The notes below the pieces were generated by a model. It was not told the origin of the DNA, made no database searches, and worked only from the letters and a program-made list of their open reading frames with translations. 64,000 nt of DNA from Methylotenera oryzisoli_B (GTDB lineage Bacteria; Pseudomonadota; Gammaproteobacteria; Burkholderiales; Methylophilaceae), in NCBI GenBank assembly GCA_965613685.1, contig OZ277031.1, forward strand, positions 806,001 to 870,000, given 5' to 3'. The position numbers were made by a program, and so were the translations under genes. Position 1 is the stretch's first letter. Each line of letters begins with the position of its first letter. Below are positions 25,125-32,783 of the stretch, one piece after another.

Positions 25125-27215
25125 TTAAAACTTATAACTGCCGCCAATTTCAAGATTGCGCTCTACCCCAGGAAAAATACCGTCAGGGTTGCGGCTGGCA
25201 ATGTAGTTCTTATTGGCAAGGTTACGCACCGACGCAAACAAGGACAGGTGTTTATCAAACGTGTAATTGGCGTTTAAATTAAAGACCGTGTAAGACGCAA
25301 TTTTGCCTTTGGTACCGTCATCGGTTTCAATTACCGTATTCGCCGCATCGGCGTATTGACTGCTTACATGATAAGCACCAAGGTTAAGCTTAAGCTCGCC
25401 TACTTTATAACCAATATTTAGGTTGGCAGTTAATTCAGGCGCGTAGGGTAAACGATTACCCTTAGGCCCAAGGGCAGCATTTTTAAATTCCGCCGTCACC
25501 ACATACGTACCATTGCCATCTATTTGCCAGCCTGAGCCGATGTCGTAGGCTAATGCAAACTCCATACCTTGATTTAGGGTTTTACCGGCATTGGCCATAT
25601 CAGTCCCACCGGATAGGCTTTGGTTAATGATTTGATTAGCGAAATCCATGTGAAAAACCGTGGCTTCGTAGCTTAATTTTTGCATGGCACCGCGCAAGCC
25701 TATCTCATAATTGACAGATCGCTCGGCATCCAATTGCTGATCCACGCCATCACTGCTAATGGCCGTGGCCGTCATGGCCGGCGAAAAGCCTTTAAACGCA
25801 CCGGCGAAAACTTGCGCCTGCGGCACCACTTGCCAGGTTAGCCCTAAACCAGGCATAAGCTCAGTGTTAGCGGCATGTCCGTTGTTGCCGTTTAATTCAT
25901 TTTTAAGTTTTTGTTGGTAGTCTTCAATGCGCAAGCCCGGTGTCACAGCTAACTGTGGGCTTAATTCGAAACGATTCTGTGCGTACAACGCGAGGCCATC
26001 GGCCTTTTCCGTTACGTTGCCGGTTAAAGTGCCGCTACGCGCATTAGGATCGGTTTTAGAGCGCACTGTTTGATTGCTTAAATGGTCACTGTGCAAGCGC
26101 ACGCCTATTTCCGTTTCATTTTTTAGGCCGAAACTGCTGTGCGTGATGAACAGACGGCTATCAACGCCCATCATCTCAAAGTCACGGTTACGCCCCGTCA
26201 TGCAATATTGACTAGCCGTTAAGCTGGAATCACAGCCACGAAATACAGTGCCATTGGCATTTTTAGATTGCACATCTCGCCGCCAATAATCACGGCTTAA
26301 TTGGGTCCAATACATCAAGGTATTAAGTTTTATTGCACTGCTGATATGCCACTCATGGTTGATATCAAACGACTGGCGATCGGTAATGAAGTAATCATTC
26401 GGTGCTGGATTTTTATCAGGATCGTTACGGTACTCATTTTTCCGTAAACCCACGTAAGAGGTATTCACGTCATTCTCATAATGCGTGAATTTAGCGCTTA
26501 ACCATTGGTTTTCATTGATCTGCCTACCGCCTTTCAGCACCAAATCGGTCATATCAAAACCATTATGGCGGAATCCGTCGCCGCGCGATGTGATGACACT
26601 GATACCAGCGATAGTATCAGCCGATTCGCTGACGCCGCCTGCATCTATCCCTAACAAACCGTAACCATGCGAACCGGTTTTTGCGGTTAATTTAACGCCA
26701 TCTTGCGGATCTTTAGTTTTGTAGTTAATTACCCCGCCTATGGTAGTGGGTCCGTAACGCAATCCAGCCGCGCCTTTAAGCACTTCTATGCTTTGCATAC
26801 GTTCTATTCTTGGGCTGTAGTAAGATTCGTTAGCTAGGAACAAGCCCGGCGCAACTGGCACGCCATCCTCAAGCACGAGTAACTTTTGACTGCGATTGGG
26901 ATTCAATCCACGCATTCCAATATTAGGAATAAAGCCGTAACCTTCTTCTTCACGAATAACGATACCTGGCACTGCCTTCAATGCATCTTGTGTAGACAGC
27001 GGTTGTTTAAGCGCGAGCGCCTCTTCTTCAATCACGGCCACGGAACCAGGTAGCTTGTTTATAGCTTGCTCGTCGTTTCCTATTACATTGATGCGCGGTA
27101 GGTTGATGTCTTCAGCATGAGCTGAAATGTTCACTAAAAACACCGCGTGCAAAATTGCAACGATTTTTTTTATGCTTAGGTTAACTGTCGTTATCTTCAT
27201 GTTTAAAATATTCAT
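25125..27215 (-). CDS. TonB-dependent outer-membrane receptor, iron-siderophore type
   Basis: About 696 residues: a signal peptide (KKIVAILHAVFLVNISAHA), a plug domain (PGSVAVIEEEAL, LKAVPGIVIREEEG, IGMRGLNPNRSQKLLVLEDG, IEVLKGAAGLRYGPTTIGG) and a 22-strand barrel ending in aromatic-terminated GGSYKF. The plug resembles the FecA/iron-transport group more than vitamin B12 receptors. The promoter has a perfect Fur operator, so uptake of ferric siderophore or citrate is likely; the ligand cannot be named. The start is ATG 27215 or 27200; an upstream TTG lies in the promoter. No FecIR or transport genes are adjacent. Confidence 0.92.
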   Translation of the reverse strand: MNILNMKITTVNLSIKKIVAILHAVFLVNISAHAEDINLPRINVIGNDEQAINKLPGSVAVIEEEALALKQPLSTQDALKAVPGIVIREEEGYGFIPNIGMRGLNPNRSQKLLVLEDGVPVAPGLFLANESYYSPRIERMQSIEVLKGAAGLRYGPTTIGGVINYKTKDPQDGVKLTAKTGSHGYGLLGIDAGGVSESADTIAGISVITSRGDGFRHNGFDMTDLVLKGGRQINENQWLSAKFTHYENDVNTSYVGLRKNEYRNDPDKNPAPNDYFITDRQSFDINHEWHISSAIKLNTLMYWTQLSRDYWRRDVQSKNANGTVFRGCDSSLTASQYCMTGRNRDFEMMGVDSRLFITHSSFGLKNETEIGVRLHSDHLSNQTVRSKTDPNARSGTLTGNVTEKADGLALYAQNRFELSPQLAVTPGLRIEDYQQKLKNELNGNNGHAANTELMPGLGLTWQVVPQAQVFAGAFKGFSPAMTATAISSDGVDQQLDAERSVNYEIGLRGAMQKLSYEATVFHMDFANQIINQSLSGGTDMANAGKTLNQGMEFALAYDIGSGWQIDGNGTYVVTAEFKNAALGPKGNRLPYAPELTANLNIGYKVGELKLNLGAYHVSSQYADAANTVIETDDGTKGKIASYTVFNLNANYTFDKHLSLFASVRNLANKNYIASRNPDGIFPGVERNLEIGGSYKF

Positions 27216-27241
27216 TAAGAGGTATTCAATAGACAAATGCA

Positions 27242-27271
27242 ATTATAGATGATAATAATTATCATTTACAA
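27242..27271 (-). promoter_or_regulatory. Fur-controlled promoter of the TonB receptor
   Basis: On the minus strand TTGTAA (27271-27266) and TATAAT (27247-27242) are separated by 18 nt. The spacer holds the perfect 17-bp palindrome ATGATAATAATTATCAT (27249-27265), with the GATAAT-A-ATTATC core of the Fur operator. Fur with ferrous iron would directly block RNA polymerase here. Confidence 0.88.
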
Positions 27272-27378
27272 TGATTTTTTTAATGTGATTTAATTTAATG
27301 AAAGCTGATAGCGGCGAGGAAGGAACTTATATTGAAATTTGGGTTACTTAGTGGAGTTAAAAAATAAAAGCGTTAAAC

Positions 27379-27663
27379 ATGAATAAAACAAGTAAGACGG
27401 ATGAGCAGAGTCAACTAATAGCAGAAGATTTATCGAGAATCATAGAAATGGCATGGGAGGATCGCACCCCGTTTGAAGCCATATTGGTAAATTACAATTT
27501 AGATGAAAGTGCATTGATGAAAATAATGCGCGCCAATCTAAAATTTAGCAGCTATAAATTATGGCGTAAAAGAGTTAAAACCAAGTCTATCAAACACCTA
27601 AGCCTACGATCACAAGACGTGAACAGAGCCTACTGCCCTACTCAATATAAATTAGGTCGATAA
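27379..27663 (+). CDS. DUF2805/TIGR03643 family protein
   Basis: A 94-residue protein of unknown function. The segments IIEMAWEDRTPFEAI, LMKIMRANLKFSSYKLWRKR and a basic KTKSIKH run match the DUF2805 family, which looks like a small helix-turn-helix-type fold. The last 20 or so residues (ending CPTQYKLGR) extend past the core. The gene is divergent from the Fur-controlled receptor; whether the operator affects it is unknown. No clear ribosome binding site lies close to the ATG. Confidence 0.8.
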   Translation: MNKTSKTDEQSQLIAEDLSRIIEMAWEDRTPFEAILVNYNLDESALMKIMRANLKFSSYKLWRKRVKTKSIKHLSLRSQDVNRAYCPTQYKLGR

Positions 27664-27799
27664 CCCATCGCCTACATTAACCAAGAATAAACTAGGCCCA
27701 GTAGAAACGTAATAGGGAATACCGCTATCATATTGGTGTTAATTTACCTAAAAATGCCAGAAAAAATCGATTTTGTTGCTTGAATAATTGCTGATGTCA

Positions 27800-27828
27800 T
27801 TGACTCGTAGGAAAAATTCAGACAAAGT
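27800..27828 (+). promoter_or_regulatory. Probable promoter of the HU gene
   Basis: TTGACT (27800-27805), a 17-nt spacer and CAAAGT (27823-27828). The -35 is strong and the -10 weak. The leader would be about 37 nt and ends in an AAGGGG ribosome binding site. Confidence 0.45.
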
Positions 27829-27871
27829 AAGCATGCTTTTCAAAACCATTTAACTTAAGGGGAATAATAAT

Positions 27872-28144
27872 ATGAACAAATCTGAATTGATTGATGCAAT
27901 TGCCGCAAGTGCTGGCTTAACAAAAGCTGATGCTGGTCGCGCTATTGATGCTACAACTTCTGCTATTACTGCTGCACTTAAAAAAGGTGACACAGTGACT
28001 TTAGTTGGTTTTGGTACATTTAAAGTATCCAAACGTGCTGCTCGCGTAGGCCGCAACCCACGTACTGGTGCTGAATTAAAAATCGCTGCTCGTAAAGCTC
28101 CTGGCTTCTCAGCTGGTAAAACATTGAAAGATGCAGTTAACTAA
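27872..28144 (+). CDS. hupB: DNA-binding protein HU
   Basis: A 90-residue histone-like protein: MNKSELIDAIAASAGLTKAD, then FGTFKVSKRAARVGRNPRTG, the beta-arm that clamps DNA, and a typical KTLKDAVN end. It compacts DNA without sequence specificity and helps replication and recombination. Distinguished from the IHF subunit at 45387-45680 by its shorter amino terminus and the VGFGTFKV segment. Monocistronic, with its own terminator. Confidence 0.96.
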   Translation: MNKSELIDAIAASAGLTKADAGRAIDATTSAITAALKKGDTVTLVGFGTFKVSKRAARVGRNPRTGAELKIAARKAPGFSAGKTLKDAVN

Positions 28145-28167
28145 TTAACTAAGCATGCATTTCTAAT

Positions 28168-28192
28168 AAAAGGGAGCCCAGCGCTCCTTTTT
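28168..28192 (+). terminator. Terminator of the HU gene
   Basis: A GGAGC/GCTCC stem extended by A-U pairs, with a 5-nt loop and a run of five Ts, 23 nt past the stop. Confidence 0.8.
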
Positions 28193-28226
28193 GTTATTGT
28201 CACCCCTTTTTTTCACACCCCGCCCT

Positions 28227-28700
28227 ATGCATACCACCAAACAACTAATGTTGGCATTAGCCATTGCGCTTGGCGCTCAATTGGCTAGCGCTGGCGACCT
28301 CCCAGACAACCGATTAACAACGGGCTACATTAATCCCGAAGTAACCCAAGAAAACATCCACAGCACCGTGTGCGTCAAGGGTTACAGCAAATCCATACGC
28401 CCGCCCAGTTATTACACAAACAAGCTCAAGAAAAGGCAGTTGGCCGAATACGGTTATGCCGACACCAACCCGCATCACTATGAGGAAGACCATTTAATAC
28501 CACTTAGCATAGGCGGCAGCCCGCATCACCCAAAAAACCTATGGCCGCAACCACGGCTTAGTGAGTGGAATGCCGAGAAAAAAGACCGTTTGGAATTTAA
28601 AATATACCGGCTGGTTTGCGATGGTAAAGTGCCGCTAGACGAGGCCAGGCAAGCGATGGCGGGAAACTGGATAGATGCCTACAAGCGATATATGAATTAG
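28227..28700 (+). CDS. Exported HNH-type nuclease-like protein
   Basis: A 157-residue protein with a Sec signal peptide (MHTTKQLMLALAIALGAQLA, cut near SAG). The core contains YEEDHLIPLSIGG followed by PKNLWPQP, the His and Asn parts of a beta-beta-alpha-metal (HNH) nuclease motif, then a KKDRLE helix and the conserved tail DEARQAMAGNWIDAYKRY. Two cysteines (TVCVKG, LVCDGK) could form a disulfide in the periplasm. Function is unproven: nucleic acid scavenging or self-DNA processing are guesses. The start is ATG 28227; the frame is open further up but without signal-like sequence. Confidence 0.8.
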   Translation: MHTTKQLMLALAIALGAQLASAGDLPDNRLTTGYINPEVTQENIHSTVCVKGYSKSIRPPSYYTNKLKKRQLAEYGYADTNPHHYEEDHLIPLSIGGSPHHPKNLWPQPRLSEWNAEKKDRLEFKIYRLVCDGKVPLDEARQAMAGNWIDAYKRYMN

Positions 28701-28707
28701 CTCTTGG

Positions 28708-28713
28708 TATAAT
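28708..28713 (+). promoter_or_regulatory. Extended -10 promoter of the 31-residue peptide gene
   Basis: TGGTATAAT is a perfect extended -10 element, with TATAAT at 28708-28713 just after the HNH gene stop. It predicts a start near 28720 and a leader of about 67 nt that contains a 22-bp palindrome. No -35 consensus is seen. Confidence 0.65.
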
Positions 28714-28745
28714 TGACGTGCCTGGCGATTGATTACAGAATGAAA

Positions 28746-28767
28746 GCTTGATTGAATTCAATCAAGC
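28746..28767 (+). repeat. Perfect 22-bp palindrome in the leader of the small peptide gene
   Basis: Arms GCTTGATTGAA and TTCAATCAAGC are perfectly complementary. In RNA this gives a 9-bp hairpin with an AATT loop, ending 8 nt before the AAGGAG ribosome binding site. As DNA it could equally be an operator for a dimeric regulator. Confidence 0.7.
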
Positions 28768-28786
28768 ACCCACTAAGGAGATCACC

Positions 28787-28882
28787 ATGTACTTTTTAGG
28801 TTGGCAAGGCATAGTTACGTTTGTCGCAATCGTGGTTTTAATTGTTTTGATATTATGGTCATTCGCCAAGCTTATTAAATAA
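28787..28882 (+). CDS. 31-residue single-pass membrane peptide
   Basis: ATG with an ideal ribosome binding site (AAGGAGATCACC-ATG) opens a 31-codon frame. The peptide begins MYFLGWQGIVTF, continues with a hydrophobic VAIVVLIVLILW helix and ends SFAKLIK, so it should be a single-pass inner-membrane peptide with a basic cytoplasmic end. The gene has an extended -10 promoter, a palindromic leader and a terminator whose A-tract overlaps the stop codon. I do not recognise a named family. Size, hydrophobicity and expression signals resemble small membrane regulators or type I toxins, but I see no antisense RNA gene. Confidence 0.75.
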   Translation: MYFLGWQGIVTFVAIVVLIVLILWSFAKLIK

Positions 28883-28907
28883 AAAAGCCGGTTTAACCGG
28901 CTTTTTT
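28881..28907. terminator. Terminator of the small peptide gene
   Basis: AAAAAAGCCGG-TTTAA-CCGGCTTTTTT: 11-bp stem, 5-nt loop, A- and T-tracts on both sides. It can also terminate secG transcription from the other strand. Confidence 0.92.
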
Positions 28908-28951
28908 ATTTAACTAATGCAGCATGCAAGCTTGCACGATTATTATCACTA

Positions 28952-29293
28952 CTATTTTGGGATGGCTTTTGTATCAGCAGATGTTGTATTTGGAGAAGCG
29001 CCAACTGGGGAAGCAGGCAGGGCCTTAGCTGCGTTAGCTTTCACCACGCTACCTCCACCTTCTTTATGACTGGCCATATACGCGAGGGTTAAGCTGGTTG
29101 CGAAAAAAATCATCACAAAAATAGCGGTTGCACGACTCATAAGGTTAGCTGAACCCGACACACCAAACAAACTGCCCGACGTGCCACTGCCAAAAGAAGC
29201 GCCCATATCAGCCCCTTTGCCATGTTGCAACAAGACCAAAACAATCACGCCCAGCGCAGCCAATACGTGTATCACTAATACTAATTTTTCCAT
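28952..29293 (-). CDS. secG: Preprotein translocase subunit SecG
   Basis: A 113-residue two-helix membrane protein of the SecYEG channel. Helices are VLVIHVLAALGVIVLVLLQ and ATAIFVMIFFATSLTLAYM, joined by the conserved HGKGADMGASFGSGTSGSLF loop. The carboxy end is a low-complexity alanine/proline tail. It lies 36 nt after tpiA, a common arrangement. In many betaproteobacteria nuoA follows, but here the nuo cluster is about 25 kb away. Confidence 0.96.
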   Translation of the reverse strand: MEKLVLVIHVLAALGVIVLVLLQHGKGADMGASFGSGTSGSLFGVSGSANLMSRATAIFVMIFFATSLTLAYMASHKEGGGSVVKANAAKALPASPVGASPNTTSADTKAIPK

Positions 29294-29329
29294 TTTATTA
29301 ACCCCATGCCATTTACGCTAAATCCACTC

Positions 29330-30082
29330 TTAAGCGGCTGCTAGGCATATTTTCTCAAATTCTTGCGCGTTTAACGAACACTTACCGATAAGACCACCGT
29401 CTATATCCTGCATAGCCAGCAATTGTACCGCATTTTGTGGGTTTACGCTGCCTCCGTAGAGGATTTTGAGGCTAGCAGCGGCCGATGCATCCAGTGCGGC
29501 CACCTTGCCACGAATAAACTCGTGCATGCTTTGCGCTTGCTCAGCGCTGGCCGCAAGACCCGTACCTATGGCCCAAATCGGTTCATAAGAAACCACCGCA
29601 TTGGCAAACACCGAGGCGCCATGTAGCTTAACAATGGTATCCAATTGCTTGGCCACCACCATTTGCATAACGCCTGCTTCACGTTCAATTAAGGTTTCAC
29701 CCACACACAGTATGGGGGTGAGACCATGGGCTTGGGCTTGCATGAATTTGGTGGCGATATTTTCATCGGACTCACAATAAGCCGTGGCCCGTTCCGAATG
29801 ACCTATAATGACGTAGCTGGCACCGAAATCCTTGAGCATGGCGGCACTGACTTCACCGGTGTATGGGCCCACGGCATCCTTACTGAGATTTTGCGCTCCC
29901 CAGGCAATCCCACTGTTTTGCAGCATGGCTTGCGCTTGAGCAAGGTAAGGATAAGGCACGCAGACCACTACCTGAGCAGTATGCAGCGTGGGTAATTGAT
30001 GCAGGTAATCGCTCAGTAACTGCTTATTCTCCGCCAAGCTACCGTGCATTTTCCAGTTCGCCACGACTAATTTTTGACGCAT
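29330..30082 (-). CDS. tpiA: Triose-phosphate isomerase
   Basis: Interconverts dihydroxyacetone phosphate and glyceraldehyde 3-phosphate. The 250 residues include the amino-terminal VVANWKMHGS with catalytic K, the catalytic histidine in YVIIGHSERA, the catalytic glutamate in VSYEPIWAIGTG and the phosphate loop ILYGGSVNPQN. Normal length. First gene of a tpiA-secG unit, with a TATAAT about 60 nt upstream. Confidence 0.98.
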   Translation of the reverse strand: MRQKLVVANWKMHGSLAENKQLLSDYLHQLPTLHTAQVVVCVPYPYLAQAQAMLQNSGIAWGAQNLSKDAVGPYTGEVSAAMLKDFGASYVIIGHSERATAYCESDENIATKFMQAQAHGLTPILCVGETLIEREAGVMQMVVAKQLDTIVKLHGASVFANAVVSYEPIWAIGTGLAASAEQAQSMHEFIRGKVAALDASAAASLKILYGGSVNPQNAVQLLAMQDIDGGLIGKCSLNAQEFEKICLAAA

Positions 30083-30141
30083 AACACCTTTTTTCCTTAG
30101 TTAAAACCGCCGAGACTGCAGCGCTTTATAAATTATCGCCA

Positions 30142-30147
30142 ATTATA
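30142..30147 (-). promoter_or_regulatory. -10 box upstream of tpiA
   Basis: A perfect TATAAT on the minus strand (within GCGTATAATTGG). Transcription would start near 30135, giving a leader of about 50 nt before the tpiA ATG, with AAGGAAAAAAGG as ribosome binding region. Confidence 0.5.
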
Positions 30148-30160
30148 CGCAAAAACCTTA

Positions 30161-30183
30161 GGCATGCTTGTCGACAGCATGCC
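30161..30183. repeat. GGCATGCT/AGCATGCC hairpin
   Basis: A perfect 8-bp stem with a TGTCGAC loop, 17 nt downstream of the nnrD stop. There is no T-tract. It may end or stabilise the rpfE-recJ-nnrD transcript. A related GGCATGC-A-GCATGCC element is at 33841-33855. Confidence 0.5.
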
Positions 30184-30199
30184 GGTCTTAGCCGACAGA

Positions 30200-31075
30200 C
30201 TATATCGGTCCGGCTAGATTTAATTGATTCAGCACGGCCCGCGCCGACAATGTTAATTCCGAGGCCGTCATACCAAATGGCCCTATGCCATCGCCCACCA
30301 GCTTATCGGCCGCCGCACCATGCACAAACACCGCCAGTTTGATGGCGGCCAATCCATCCAGGCCTTGCGCCATAAAACTGCCGACCATGCCGCTCAGCAC
30401 GTCGCCCATGCCGGCCGCGGCCAAACTTGGGTTGCCGCTGGTGTTAATAAAATAATTGCCTGTGTGGTGCGCACAAATACTAGCCGGCCCTTTGAGCACG
30501 CAACTGGCATGAAACTGATAGGCTAACTTCAATGCGCTGTCACTGCGATTTTTTTGCACGGCATCGCTGCTGCTGCCCAATAACCTTGCCGCCTCAGCAG
30601 CATGCGGTGTAATAACGGTATCCGCGCTACGGGCGCGACACAAGGCTTGCAAATGCGGATGGATGGCCAACAAATTGAGCGCATCGGCATCGAGCACAAG
30701 CTTCACGTCCTGAGTCAGCCAGAAGGCCAATGTTGCCTCAGCCGCATCCGATTGGCCTAAGCCCGGCCCAATGACCAAGGCATCCAACTGCTTTAATAGC
30801 GTTAACTCGGCACTGGGACGAAACATAATTTCCGGGTAATGCAAGTCTACATCAAGGCCATCGTTTGCTAGCATGGCAGCATAGACGCGTCCTGCCCCCA
30901 TCAGCAAAGCCGCCCGCGCGGCTAGCAAGACCGCACCTAACATGCCCTTATCCCCGCCGACGATCGCCACACTGCCGGCATCGCCTTTATGCGCGTCTAT
31001 TTTTCTCGGCGGCAGTGCCGGCTGAAACAAGCTCGCCAGCAATGGCTGGGCAATATGGGTGTTGGGTTTAGTCAT
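30200..31075 (-). CDS. nnrD: ADP-dependent NAD(P)H-hydrate dehydratase (stand-alone NnrD domain)
   Basis: Repairs hydrated NADH and NADPH. The 291 residues form only the ribokinase-like dehydratase domain; the epimerase half found in the bifunctional E. coli Nnr is missing here. Motifs are SVAIVGGDKGMLGAVLLA, GPGLGQSD, CVLKGPASI and the anion hole/catalytic NPSLAAAGMGDVLSGM. It overlaps the end of recJ by 8 nt and is the last gene of a three-gene overlapping unit, so it should be co-translated with recJ. Confidence 0.95.
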   Translation of the reverse strand: MTKPNTHIAQPLLASLFQPALPPRKIDAHKGDAGSVAIVGGDKGMLGAVLLAARAALLMGAGRVYAAMLANDGLDVDLHYPEIMFRPSAELTLLKQLDALVIGPGLGQSDAAEATLAFWLTQDVKLVLDADALNLLAIHPHLQALCRARSADTVITPHAAEAARLLGSSSDAVQKNRSDSALKLAYQFHASCVLKGPASICAHHTGNYFINTSGNPSLAAAGMGDVLSGMVGSFMAQGLDGLAAIKLAVFVHGAAADKLVGDGIGPFGMTASELTLSARAVLNQLNLAGPI

Positions 31076-32783
31076 GGCTATTTGGCTGGGCTACGTAGCG
31101 TAAATTTAATTGTACTTTTTGATTGCCATTGTAGCTGTTGGTTTGCAATTGGTAGGCCGCCTGTATCGTGCCATCCAGCAATTCGGTGCGGTTAAAATAG
31201 ATAGCATCCCACTCTAAACCACGGGCATCCGAAGTCATTGCCAAGCTTAACTTAAGGTGCTTGTCTGCAAGCAAGCGCTGAGAGCGCACAGTGAATTCAT
31301 CGTAAAATAAAGGCGGCGCAAAACCCTGGCCCCAAACCTGCGTTTCCAGTTGCTGCGCAGTAGTGAAATTCATTTCAGCCACCGATAAATTGCCATCCAC
31401 CTCCAGCACCGCTTGCAAATCCGCTTCACTGATCAACCCTCTGACCACGACCTCAAAACCTGTAACAAAGGCAGCAAAATCAACCCGCTTAATACTCAAG
31501 CCCGCTGCCATGGCATGACCGCCGAATTTTAAAATCAAGCTAGGCTGCTGCTTACTTAAGGCATCCAGGGCATCGCGTAGATGCAAGCCGGCTATTGAAC
31601 GCCCCGACCCCTTCAATACGCCATCACCGGCATCAGCAAAAGCTATCACCGGCCTATGGTAACGCTCTTTTATGCGTGAGGCTAAAATACCAATTACCCC
31701 TTGATGCCAATCGGCTTGATACAAGGAAATAGCGTATTGATCCGCCACCTTGATGCCATCTAAACTTAGATTGGCTGACTCTTGCATATCCGCTTCTATA
31801 TTGCGTCGCTCCGAGTTCAAATCCTGCAACTGTTGCGCCATGGCGTTTGCCTCCGCTTCACTTTCGGCTAACAAACAACGTATGCCCAAGCTCATGTCAT
31901 CCAGCCTGCCAGCCGCATTTAAGCGTGGGCCAACATAAAAACCCAAATCTTGCGCATTGCAAGCTTGGGCTTGTCGGCCACTAACACGCAATAAGGCCAA
32001 TATGCCTTGCGAGCATGCAGCGGCACGTATTCTACGCAAGCCTTGCTCAACCAAGATGCGATTGTTGTCGTCCAATTTAACCAAATCGGCCACCGTACCC
32101 AAGGCCACTAAATCAAGTAGCTCAGTTAGATTGGGTTCGGGCTGACTTAGGTAGGCACCGCGCAATCGCAACTCTGCCCGTAAGGCCAGCAAGGCATAAA
32201 AGATCACGCCCACGCCGGCCAAATGCTTGCTGGCAAATTGGCAGCCGTGCTGATTGGGATTGATAATGCAGGTCGCCGCTGGTGTAATTTGCCCAGGCAA
32301 ATGGTGATCGGTAATCAACACCTGCAAACCTAAGGCATTGGCTGCCTCTACCCCATCGACGCTGGCAATGCCGTTGTCTACTGTAATAATCACATCCGGC
32401 TTTCTGGTGGCTGCCAAGGCAACGATTTCCGGAGTCAATCCGTAGCCGTATTCAAAACGGTTAGGCACCAAAAAATCCACTCTGGCGCCAAATGCCCTTA
32501 AGCCTTTCACCGCGACCGCCGTTGCGGTGGCGCCATCGGCGTCGTAATCACCTATCACTAACAAGGCTTTATCGGCAGCGATGGCGTCGGCTAATAACTT
32601 CGCCATACGGGTGTTATTCGTCAGCGTTTGCGGGGCAAGTAAATCGCTTAAATTAGCCCGTATTTGCTGAGCACGCTCTAGCCCACGGGCAGCCAGTAAT
32701 CTTGCCATCAGCGGACTAAGGCCGCTTTCTTCTAAGGCTAAAGCCGCGACAGGATGTTGGCTGCGCTGTATTATTTTCGTCAT
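31068..32783 (-). CDS. recJ: Single-stranded-DNA-specific exonuclease RecJ
   Basis: A 5'-3' exonuclease for recombination and mismatch repair. The 571 residues show the DHH-family motifs: LLVIGDYDADGATATA, ITVDNGI and VLITDHHLPG, then the DHHA1 motif GGHAMAAGLSI and an OB domain. The ATG at 32783 overlaps the stop of the upstream rpfE-like gene in an ATGA junction, which fixes the start; a longer frame upstream is not used. Its stop overlaps nnrD. Confidence 0.97.
   Translation of the reverse strand: MTKIIQRSQHPVAALALEESGLSPLMARLLAARGLERAQQIRANLSDLLAPQTLTNNTRMAKLLADAIAADKALLVIGDYDADGATATAVAVKGLRAFGARVDFLVPNRFEYGYGLTPEIVALAATRKPDVIITVDNGIASVDGVEAANALGLQVLITDHHLPGQITPAATCIINPNQHGCQFASKHLAGVGVIFYALLALRAELRLRGAYLSQPEPNLTELLDLVALGTVADLVKLDDNNRILVEQGLRRIRAAACSQGILALLRVSGRQAQACNAQDLGFYVGPRLNAAGRLDDMSLGIRCLLAESEAEANAMAQQLQDLNSERRNIEADMQESANLSLDGIKVADQYAISLYQADWHQGVIGILASRIKERYHRPVIAFADAGDGVLKGSGRSIAGLHLRDALDALSKQQPSLILKFGGHAMAAGLSIKRVDFAAFVTGFEVVVRGLISEADLQAVLEVDGNLSVAEMNFTTAQQLETQVWGQGFAPPLFYDEFTVRSQRLLADKHLKLSLAMTSDARGLEWDAIYFNRTELLDGTIQAAYQLQTNSYNGNQKVQLNLRYVAQPNSHD

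Noticed and set aside
28787..28882. Type I toxin-antitoxin system around the 31-residue peptide
   Set aside because: The peptide resembles such toxins, but no promoter for an overlapping antisense RNA is evident, so only the peptide is reported.
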